DNA of 64,000 nt from Patiria pectinifera (Eukaryota > Echinodermata > Asteroidea > Valvatida > Asterinidae): NCBI GenBank assembly GCA_029964075.1, contig CM057138.1, positions 6,938,932 to 7,002,931 on the forward strand. The letters run 5' to 3'. The notes beneath the pieces were generated by a model. The model saw only the letters and a list, made by a program, of their open reading frames with translations, did not search any database and had not been told where the DNA came from. Within the stretch, counting starts at the first letter, position 1, and each line of letters opens with the position of its first letter. Positions 49,701-61,700 of this stretch are shown piece after piece. A program made the position numbers and the translations under genes.

Positions 49701-52700
49701 GGCGCGGCCCAGGACATTCACTCGGGCCGACTAGTCAAAACAATATTTCACGAATCGGAGACAAACAGCTCAACAGAGCCCTGTTGGAGTTGGCGGTCGG
49801 CCACGAGGTGTGCATATAGAGCATTGAACCCAATACTGGCCCTGTACGATGGATAATAAACGTGCATGAAGCGTGGCCAGACCGCTTGGGGTTACTTGAC
49901 CACTCGGGGTTACTTGACCACTCTGGGTTACTTGACCACTCGGGGTTACTTGACCACTCGGGGTTACTTGACCACTCGGGGTTACTTGACCACTCGGGGT
50001 TACTTGACCACTCGGGGGTGCTTGACCACTCGGGGGTGCTTGGACAAGCGGTGAAGTGTTTTAGGTTTTATGAAATACGGACTCAAAGGAGGAAATGCAC
50101 ATGTCATGCATAGATAGTTAGGAAAAGGACCAATCACGTGAGAGGGTTTAACCAATAAAAGGAACAAGGAGTCCGATTTTCACAGGAGTCCCATTTTTAC
50201 GCTCTGGAATCGGGTCTGAGTGCCGGCTCAGAGTGCCGCGGGAATCGGCTCTGAGTGCCGCGGGAATCGGCTCTGCGGACCCGTACCCGGGTACCGCATG
50301 CATGTACAGGCCTATGTACAAAGTAGTCAGCTCCAATCGTATGTACAAAGTAGTCAGCTCCAATCGAGTCACGTCACGTATACCGCTGCATGAAAATGAA
50401 TTAATCCTTCGCTTTGGTTGATCGGTGCCGTTTGCACATGGTTAAAAATGAAATGTCGCTGTAGTTACGCACTAAACACGTGGGCTGCAAGGTAATAATA
50501 CTCATGTTCATTGTTCATGCACCTAGTAAGCCTGTGAGATCCGGAGTCCGGACCGTCCGATCCATGACTCGTTCAGTTTTGAGCCGGGTATTTTTTACCC
50601 GGATCCATCAGAGCCGATTCCAGCACTCGTCCGGTTCCACACTACAGTACATGTAGTTGTGTAATGTACACTGAAAGCAGGGTACCAGTGTACGTGTATA
50701 CGTGATTTGTGAAGTGCATTTACTTCAAAATAAGATCTTTTCTTTGATTGTGATGGTACCCCGCTATGATTTTGCACGCGTATGGCAAACTGTTTATCCA
50801 CAAAAGTAAATCATTGAATCTTGATGTGCGCTAGCCCAATGATGTGGCCTATTTACTGGACTACCTCCATAACTAAAGGCCACACTTGGAACATACCTGT
50901 ACCCTCTTTAAAGCGATAGAAAGTTGGTCCCCCCTTTTTCAGACGTCATCGTTTCTTACATTCAAAATGACTGCCATACACAGACGTTTTACGTGAGCCT
51001 GGATTGAGGTGCCAATCGAGAGGCACCCTTTGAGTATAGAAGTGTGTACCTGCAAAGGTAGAGACCAAATTGTGCTGATCTCGAGCTGCTGCAGAAAAAT
51101 GGTATCATTCCTGATGAAGAGGGATAATAATTGTAAAACGCTTTGAAACTGTAGGTATAAAGTGCTATATACCATGTAGTCACCGCATTATTATAGGATC
51201 CATGATTATCAAAGGTCCATGATTGATGTTTGTGACAAAATATATGGGAGGTCTTCCTAAAAAGTATACAACAAAAGAGGGACAATATGGTTAAAAAAAA
51301 TGGCAAAGCCACCTCCTTGCGAATCAGGTGAGGTGAATCCTTAATGAAATTAAAGTAAATACGTATATACTATTGATTAAGTCACCATCCCTTTTTTCAA
51401 CAGGAAGAAAAGAAAGTGAGTGCATCACAGAAAACTCAAGAAAAGAAGACACTGGAACAAGAGAGAACATCCAGAGCTCCAACTCAATCATTGAGGTCAA
51501 GACACACTGCTGGCAAATCAAAGACTGACCATAATGCACGGAATATTAGACCAGCACAGAAAGCAGTCAAAGATCAAGACAGGTCAAAGGTCACAGGATC
51601 ATCAGGTCATGGCAAGGTCATCTCCTCGCTGTTCAGACACAACCCAGAAATTCCTAATGTACATGTGTGAGTATCATACTGTATTTAAGTGGCACTGTGT
51701 ATTTCCAAATTAGACTGTAGAATGATGGAGGGAGTGCAGTTATTATTTTGGGTAATTGAAATGAAATGTGCCTTGCAAGGGAAGGGGGGAAGTAGGGTGG
51801 CAGTAAAATGAAAAATGCTCGGTAGTGAAAACTCTGAGACAGCATTGCCTTTCAGAGGGTGAAATTAGATACATCTACATGTACATAAGCTGCTAGGAAA
51901 AAAATGAAGCAGCACTGTCTATCTTGCCTCAGTGTACATGTAGCACTCATATTCCTCCACTCACTCCAAATATACGTATGGTAGTAAGTTTGACGCAACA
52001 TTTTTTCGTTTTTGATTTGAAAATGTCCAATGACCAGCCATAACTTCACCCTTTGCCTTACACTCCATTCTAGGTATCATAGGCATGAGTGGAGTCCATA
52101 TGGTTCATTTGGGGGTTTTCTGGCTTTAAAAAAACCAATGTTATCATGCCAAAGGTTCATAATGACACATGTCCTGAAGTTTGTGGGGTGAAAGTTTCTT
52201 CCCCTTGTGTCACTTGCCTGTTGGCTTTATAATTGTGATTGATTTATGTTTGAAACAGTGCCAGGGTCCGGTCCAGCAAAGAGGCCATTTTCTCAGCGCG
52301 CTCATTCCATGATCTCCCTCTTCATCCTCATCTGGTAAGTTAAGCACTGATACTGAAAACAAGAAGCCTTTCTTAATATCACAGTTTATCATTCCATTTT
52401 CAGTTTCCATGTTCCTGAGTTAATCTAAAGCCGATTTTTATATTTGCATATCCAATTTTTCCTGAAAAATGCCTGCTGTCAACATCATAATACTAGCGCA
52501 TGTAGTTATTCCACTTTCTTGTCAGTGAATTACTAAGGTATTTTTGGAGCTTAAACATGGTTTTGGCATGTACTCTAGCACCTTCTGAACAGAAGTCTTC
52601 ATTTTCAAAGAGCGCTTTTCAATTAAACAAATGTAATCAAACACCTGAATAATCAAATTTCTTAATAATTATCTAATTTAGATAAATCGCTTTCTGAATA

Positions 52701-55700
52701 GTGTTTCTAAGCACTATTCAGAAAGCGATTTATCTAATTAGATGATTATTTAAATTAGATGATAATTAAAGGCATAACACAAATGTGGGTACCAGTCCAG
52801 TATTTGTCATTTCTTTGTCAGTTTGCTGAGAAAATCAGTTGACAGAAATGGGTTTTCTGTTGTGCACATTACCGTAGTTGTTGATATTGCTTTTTATTTG
52901 TTGTTTAGTTTGCTGAGGAGCCAGTGTTGATCAGCTATGTTTTCTGCTGAGAAGTTGGTCACACTGACTGTGTTGTGCTCCCATTGTGAATGGCAGCTTA
53001 ATAAATCAGCAGCATTTGGAATTTGGATTAATGTTTTTTAAGGGCAAGACATTGTAGCTCTCATACTGTTCTTAACCATTGAATGTATGAATTTGTTAAA
53101 GTTCAAATCTTAAATAGGGGGCAGTAGTGTGATGGAGCACTTATAAGTGAGATGTTTCAAACCGCCGGTTAGGAGCCTGGCCGATGGCCGAGGCCGAGCC
53201 AAAGATGAGGGTTGTTATCAGTGACCATGGCCCTTAACAGGTTTGAAACGTCACGTTCATAACTTCTCCATCACCCTATTAGCCCCATTCATAAATACCT
53301 TTTCAGTCAAAAAGTTGACAAACTTCCAATGATTTTGTTTTACCATTTTACTCCATGCTTGGGTCATTTCTATTGTTTGCATGAGTTAGTGGTATGCTCA
53401 CCATCTTATATGGAGATGATCAGTGGTTCTCAAGCGCACAGTTGCAGCCAGCACACGCAGCGCATACTGTGCACATGTAGCACAGAGCTCTGTCTCATGA
53501 TCAGTTTTGAAACCTTGCCATTTATACACCGAGCAGTGTTTAAACAGTGGTTTAAAACCACCCATGTGACAGCCTGTCGACCAATAGGAAAAGGTAAACT
53601 GTCCCAGGTATTGATGAATTTCCTCTATAACAAACTCACTTTTGAATTAATCCTAAGTACCTACACATTTTATCAAGTCCAGTTCAAAGTAAAGCATAGT
53701 CCTTTCACAAGTACAGTCACAGAAACAAAGGAATGGTTCTGTCACAGTTCATTGAGTGAATAGCTTGTGACTTGACTGGAGACTGGATTATTTGTGATGG
53801 ACTTGACTACAGCACTACATTTTATACTAGGCCATTTTGTAAATTCGGACGTGCATGTCAGACACTTTAATGAGCTGCTGTTGGAAAAGTGAATGTGATA
53901 TACCACTTATAATGTGACATCTAATGAGAAGAAAACAATTACAGACCAAAGTAAGATACCACCACCTTAACGACCTTGTACATGGACATCATGTGGACAT
54001 ACGGTACGTTGGATTTTACGGAATTGCCCACAAGGAATTGCCCACTCCCAATTCTCCAAGATACCCACGATGCAAACATTTATTTGCACATTTTTGAAGG
54101 ATTTGGGAGGGATAGGTTTAATCCTTCAGGTTTCAAGGTACAATTAAGTTGCATAACAATAGTGGCTGTTCCCTACGTACCTTCCTAAAAAATCCCAAAC
54201 TCTCGTGTTGGCTTTTGAAGGCTCTAGGAGGGCACAGGTTTTTAGTTGTGACATGTCCTTAAAATCTTGAATCAACTGAAATCATTGCTTTCCCATTGTT
54301 GCATCATTCACAGATATCAATCCTTGAGAAGACACTGGAGTTCAGTCACATGACTAGTGTCCAGCAGCAGGCCATTCCAGCTATTCTGAGTGGCCGAGAT
54401 ACCTTGGTCAAATCACAGACTGGTTCCGGTAAGGACAGACCAAGACTTTGACATTTGTCTCAATTTGTGGCTGTGGCTTCTGTTTTTATGCTATTGGTGC
54501 ACTATGCTGTGAACTCTGTGCACGAAAAGTAGATGGCACTTTTCAACCTTTTTCGAGAACCCAGTGCATGTACTGGTTTGCGCACGTATGGCGTGAAGTA
54601 CGCACAACTAATTATATTCTGAATGTGCAGAAAGCCACAGTGCCTTCGCGTGATCGCCAGATGTCATTGTCAGTGCGTTAGATTGTCTCTCTCAGTGATC
54701 TCCCCCAACTTTCCCGTCATAACAGTTGAGGGTTTACCTGTGCACGGAGCCCATATCCAGACCTATTTTGATCCTCACCACAAAAGAGAGCACTGAGATA
54801 ATGAGTAAAATTGAGGCCCCCTCAACTTTCATGCAATTTGAAATTAAATACTGAGAAGTAAAAAATATTCAGAACCTTCTTTTTTTCTCCCTAAACACGC
54901 TGTAGGAAAAACCCTTGCCTATGCTGTTCCAATTGTCAACTCTCTTCAGGGTCACGATCCTAAGGTTCAAAGATCAGATGGACCTTTTGCAGTAATTCTT
55001 GTGCCAACCAGGGAGGTGAGAGGCATTCCGTTATCTGCCGGGGTGTTATCTGCCATGGTCTGAACAATTATGATATGATTATTTTTGATATTTTCTTATT
55101 ACACTACCACGATCATGTTGACATAAGATTTATTTCAGAGACATCAAATTCATCAAAACAAGTTAACATGCAACCTAGACGTCTTGACCACATTTGATGT
55201 GTCTATTTCATTCCAGCTGGCTTTGCAAAGTTTCAACACACTCCAGAGAGTTCTGAAGGTACGTCAAATCTGGACTCTCCTAGATCCCTCAAATCCACCA
55301 GAGGGTTTGGGAGAAATTGGAACTGCAGCCCATCAACCCTAACAGAACTCAATCCATTAAACCCCAACGGCATGTTTTGTTGGAATCTGTCAGGATGGGT
55401 ACAGTACCCCTAAACTGACAGTCTTTTACATTGGGTTGGCACACCTCCAGAATCAAAGTCAGAAACATGTGTGCACAGTTTCTCATATGGTGTTGGAATT
55501 TGCCAGGATGGGTATGGTTCCTAGTAAATCATGCTAGGGAGTTAGGGTTAAAAGTTACAGAATGTGCCATTGGTTTAGTACAGAGTGGAGAATTTGGAGG
55601 ACTCAGAAGTTTTCTAGCCAAAATGCCTATGGAAGTTGAGGTTACAAAGATACAATGCATGCATAGCAGAGAAACCAAAATGTTGGTAACAGTTGCAACA

Positions 55701-58700
55701 TAGAGTGCTTGGACTTTTAAACCTTTGTCAACTGTAATATCCAGGATTTAAAAAACAGTAAAGGCCAATTTGCACATATATGTTGCACGTTTTTATAAAT
55801 ACGCACAAATGGTGTGATAAGACGTACAACTTTAATAGTGGCGTAAATGTAAACACTCATTAATATGTGCGTATTTATAAAAACACACAACATTGTTGCG
55901 TGTCAAAGTCGCGTATGTGTAAATTGACCTTTTCAATCTATCCTTTGCCTTTGAATGTTGAATGTCTCACTTTCTGGGGGTTTTTGTTGGTAGCCATTCC
56001 AGTGGATAGTGCCAGGCTACCTGATGGGAGGGGAAAAGAAGAAAGCAGAGAAGGCTCGTTTGAGGCGTGGCATCAACATTCTGGTAGCCACACCTGGTCG
56101 CTTCTTGGACCACTTACAGCACACAGAGACATTGAGGCTGGACAGACTGAACTGGTTGGTCATGGATGAAGCAGACAGGTACTTCATTGATTGTTGAGTC
56201 CAGCGACATAGGGATCCAAATATCCAAAAGACAACTTGACCAACTCCATTGATTGAGGTACTGGTCTAGGGTTGCTGCTGTGACTGAACTAGTGTGTTTC
56301 TCACTCTGCAAATCATTCTTTCAAGACAAATGCTGCCTTTGGATTCACATTCAATAAGTCATATGTTCATCTTTTTGGTCATCGTTATGAACTTCTCTGT
56401 TGCAAAGTTTATTTTCTATTTAGCTTTTGTAACAACTAATGGGAATGATCTTGTTCACTACAGTAAACTCCAGCTAAACCGACATCGTACAACTCGTCAA
56501 ATCGCTCAAGTCGGCCGTCTGACTAAAGCCCCGATTGTCCGTAATGCATTTCCATTGAATTTTTTATTTCTAAGATGGCTTTTATAAGTCGCCATTTTGC
56601 TCAAGTCATCGTGTTACTCTCGGTCCCCTTTCCATAAAAAGCATTACAAAATCCTTTGTGTAAGTCGGCATTCAACAAATCACGCATTGGCATCGACTTC
56701 CTGTACTGCGGTTGGCAAAGTGTCGAGTGAAAAGTGGTTTTGCACGGCCCGTGATCGCTGCATGCATCGGTGTCAAAAAAGGGTGTCCTACTGCATACCA
56801 CTACGCGGCGCTATAGGATCTTTGCTGCATACATCGCATATGCATGCATCGTGATCATATCAATACCAGTACCCCCTCTAGGCTGTACGCATGCGCTCTG
56901 TCCATTTTGGGGGTTGTCTTATTGAATGACGACTGCTGCAGTCAATGCGTGCGTGGTATATACAGGAACACGCACGCATTTAATTCGTTACTGTGCACGT
57001 ACATATGTATCGTGGTCTGGTCTCCACTATCCATACCCCAAATGTGATGATACAATTCGAGGATTAAGTTGCTGGATTCAACTAAAGCATAAAGGAGGTA
57101 ATCCAGGGTAAATCGAAGCCAATTGGTGCAATGAATCATGTGACCAAAAGACCATTCATGTAAGTTGGTAAAATGACGACTTATAACATATATCGGCATT
57201 CGCGTAAGTCTTCACAAATTCTCGGGTCCCGAGAGTGCCGGTTGGCTGTTACATGTACATTGTCAAATACATGCCTTGTCCAATTCCAACTGCCAAACAT
57301 TTCATATTTTGAAACCAGTCCTGTAAAAATCCTGTCAAAGTACAATTTTTAAATTTTGATTTAACATATGTGATATCAGGAATGGAGTTTTGCTTCCCAA
57401 GAGTTATGAGCATTTGTTCTAAAGGTAGTTTTAGTAAAAATCGGCATTGTCCTTTTTCTTCAGGTTGCTTGATATGGGATATGACCGTGATGTGTCTCTC
57501 ATTCTGAACAGTCTTAATGAGAAGTGCCAGCAGAGACAGAATATCTTTCTCTCAGCCACTCTCACCGAGGGCGTGGAACGACTCGCCCAAATGACCTTAA
57601 ATGACCCCATCAAGATTGACATTGCCAAAGAGAGCCAATCAGATCAGAGTACAAATCCTCTTTCTGCTGAGCATCATCTCAGAGGTGTAGAAACAGACAA
57701 AAGGGGGGTAAGGGAGAGATCGAATGCAGGAGACTCCATACCCATTGAGGACTTCACAACCCCAGAAGGATTGCAGCAGCATTTTGTGATTGTGCCTAGC
57801 AAGTTGAGGCTTGTCACGCTGGCTGCATTTATCTTGAAGAGAGCTCAGGTAATTAGGTTCACCCCTGTGTACCCTCGCCTGTATTGTATAAGAATACTTG
57901 AGACTGCCAGATTTTTTATTGAACTTTATATTCATAACTTCTATTCAGTGCACATATCCAAGAATGTTAGTACTCCAGACAAAGCTTCCTTGTATTTTGT
58001 AGTCATTCTTAGCAAGCTGAGGCTAATTACATTGACTGCCTTTATTTTGAACAGAGCTCAGGTCGGTCATTGCATACCCTTTTTGAATATAGTTTATATT
58101 ACTATAAATTATGATATTTGTAAAAAGCGCCTTAACAGCATTTAATACACGTATATTGTTAGTTCTTGGGAGTAAACAACATAATGCTAGCGTATATTTC
58201 TGGTCTTGCAGCCATCCATTTCATCTTTGGTACAGAGAAGAAACTATTTTTTTGTGTTCCCAGTATGTTTCTGAAAGTGGAGGGGCACAATACATGTCTC
58301 TGCAGTAGGAGATGCAAAAACAACAAACTTTTCAAAATTTGGGGAGTAGGTACCAGCTTGTTACCCCCCAAACCTCTGCCACCTGTGCTGAGTACCCAGT
58401 AACAAAGTGATATGCCTATCTGAACATTTAGTTCAATCATGTTCATTTGTTAAAGAAAACTGAAGTTTTGTTTCACTTTTGTTTGCAATATGACAGACCA
58501 CAGGTGATTGCAAGATGTTAGTCTTTCTCTCCAGTCGGGATTCAGTGGAGTTTCACTACACGCTGTTCAAAGAGAGCATCAAGGCTGTTCTTGAGATGTT
58601 GAATCTCCTGGTGCTAAGACTACATGGGAATATGTCGCAAGAAGTAAACTTTTTGTTTTTCAAATTGAAAATGGCATTCTTTGAAAAAACACATATTTGG

Positions 58701-61700
58701 AAATGCTTCAGAAGCCTCAAAACATTGAAATAGATTCCTTTGTTTTTCCTTTTTATTTGTTTTTTTTGGTCTCATTTATTTGGTACAAATTAATTTAGTT
58801 AAGAATACCAAGAAATGTTATCTTTCGAATGTATCATAAACATATTTAAAAGAGTTTATTCTATGTTCTTTTATCAATATTTTCTACTTGTTTGTTGCTC
58901 TTTTTACATAGGAACGGACAGAAGTATTTTTGAAGTTTCAAGAAGCCAAATCAGGCATTCTCTTATGCACGGTAAGATTGCACAGCTGCTATGCATTTCT
59001 GTGTTTTACAGCGATACACATTTTGTTGTGTAATGATGTTTAGCAAAATTGGAAATTGACACATTTTCATTTTGAATCAAGGGATATCACTTACTGTCAG
59101 AGCGGCATGTTATGCCTGGTAGTGCTGTGTGAGGGCGACGTCACCTTAATATTATGCTGAGTGGTGTTCTTGGGCACTGACAAACTGGCCCAGGTTTCAA
59201 AGTTGATGGTTCATTTGTTGTAGTTATACATATATCCCTGCACATGTATCATCTACCCCGTTGAGCATGACCCTGCTTTGGCTCCCATATCACAAGCTGC
59301 TAGCATTGTGCTCAGGGTACTGCAGGCAGTGCCTGACAAACATGAGTCTTCTGGCACACATCCTCTTACTAAGGGTTGGGAGTCCTGCATTTTGAGATTT
59401 GACCATGGGTCAAAAATATATCCGTACACATATTCACAGGCAAGGATGGGCTATGATTCCACAGTCCTTCTGATTTGAGGCGTGCGATCGCACCGCCACG
59501 CCATGGCACACCTAAAAGCTTCCTGAGAAGTGTGAATAATCGCACGCCTGGATCCCTCTGTACCGCACACCTCGGCATACGTTTACAGCATAATTATACT
59601 TCGTAATTTGTGGGAAAGAAAGTACGTTGGTGAAGGAAAAAAAATCAAGCATTGGGCCTACCTATATCGTTTATATCGCGAAACAGCTGGGCAGTGTGGA
59701 ACGCCATGTTGATTGTTGACAGCATGAACAGTAGCCTTGTTTCAGCACGTGTAGAGAATTACGCACTAAATGAACATTATGTTGTAAACTGCATGGGGCA
59801 AGCGCGCTACCAGACTGTGCTAGAATGTACATGTACTGTACACGACGTACGGTGAATACGCACGTGTGTACAAGCTGACTGCCCACAGTAAAAGCAAGCG
59901 GACGTCTTGTTTCAAGGCTGTAGGGTTATCAGTATTGAGCCACAGGGTTATCGGTATTGCACGCTGAACACAGACTTGATAACTTAAACGCCATTGGCCA
60001 AAACTGGGTGCAGTTATTGTCACCGGCCAATCAGGTTGCCTCACACAGAACACGGCCGTGGGCGTTGCAAAACTTGACACATGTTTTCACTTCACAAAAC
60101 TTAGCTCACGAAGCACATTTTGATTCAATCACAACTGATTCATATTTTTAAGAGGTGGGAGGGAATGGGCGACATATGGTACAGGGTACAGCGAGATGAC
60201 GACAGCGGGAAGGACATGGTTGTCAAAGTAAAAGTGGAGTAGTTTTGTTTGTTATGGGCCGATTATGTTTACCATGTTTACTGCGATACGAATGTATGCC
60301 TCTGATCATGGAGGAAGGAATAACATGAATAAACTAGTGGCGCTATTCTTTCGTTTTGCACTCCTGATGTTGTTATTATGAAGTTCTGTTACAAAGCAAA
60401 GTGCATGTCATTTCAAATGTTAGCTGTCAGTGTTGTGAGATTTACTGTGCATTAACTGACTTTCTTTTTTGAACCAAGCTATTAATTAAATAATGTGTTT
60501 TCTGAGTTAGTGAGTGTAATTGGTTTTTAAGTTCACTGTAAACCAAGATGAATAGTATAAAAAAAAATACCAGATTGTTCAGTCCCAGCTTGGACCACAG
60601 AATCACACACCTAGAAAAATCACACGCCTAGAAAAATCCAGGTGTGCCTTTTTCCACACGCCTGTGATTTTCAAATCAGAAGGAATGATTTCATGGATAA
60701 AGTTGTGTCATTGGGGTTGATCGTGAAAATGCACTTGAGGTTCAATTGTTTTCAGAATCATAAAGCTTTTGCATGACATGGTTGGGGCAACAACAAAGTT
60801 AAAAAATGGCCTAGCACTTTTTTCAGTTGAATACATGTATAGTGATGGACTATTAATTTTTAAATTACATGCAAAATTCCAGAACATTTTATAATAATAA
60901 TAATATGGTGCTCATATGGGCTCCATGCGCCAACAAAAGAGGGTATTTTTACGGGACACATGGCGTGTGCGTCCTGTACTGTACTGGTTCGCGCGAGAAG
61001 TACGCACGACTTCCTGAATGTGCCAAGCTCATAGCCACAGCATCTTCGCGTGTGCATCAGGCGGCGTCGGTGCGCGAATACATTTGAATTTAACTAGCGA
61101 TGGTCTCCCAGACTAATCCCCGCCCCCCAATAACTTTGGATCATTCGAAATATACAGTGGATGGACCGGGACTTGAACCAGTCTACAACATGTAGGTCTC
61201 GCCCAACTTTCCTTTTCTGGCCGTTGAAGGGGTACTTGTGCACGGAGCCCATAGCGCTTTATACCTAAGGTTCAAAGCACTTTGCAATTATTATCCCTGT
61301 TCTTCAGGAATGAGACCATTTTTCTGCAGCAGCTTGAGATCAGCCCAATCTGGTCTCTACTCTCACAGGTACCCATTTATACTCCTGGGTGGAGAGAGGC
61401 AATCATGGTAAAGTGTCTTGTCCAAGAACACAAGCACTATGTTTCCCCGTCAGGGTTCGAACCCACGTATTTTGGCACATGACTCGAACACAGTAGCCAT
61501 TTGACCCCAGCACCCAACATGGTGACATCAATTTTTGGCAAGGTTTCGATATTTTTATGGCAAAACATTGGTTGGCATTTAAGCTTACATTTTCACTGTA
61601 CATGTGTTTCTTCTTCCGTTGCATACATCAATATCTGTATCAAATTCTGTACAATCTCTTTGATTTTTGACAATTTGGTTGGTTTTTTTTCAGGATGTTG

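Larger units (their letters stand above)
58972..61693. other. DDX31 intron 10 (2.7 kb), repeat-rich
   Basis: Contains a 1.2 kb TIR element, MITE family A copy 3 and a SINE-like copy; the remainder shows no gene. Confidence 0.65.

Noticed and set aside
49862-50113. Repetitive LLDHSG peptide frame
   Set aside because: Translation of the 18 bp array; not a gene.
53329-53763. 144-codon open frame in DDX31 intron 3
   Set aside because: No recognisable domain; the frame runs through ordinary intron sequence.
58498-58502. Acceptor CCACAG for DDX31 exon 9
   Set aside because: Using it puts a TAG within six codons in the frame set by exon 8; the ATGACAG acceptor 6 bp upstream keeps the frame.
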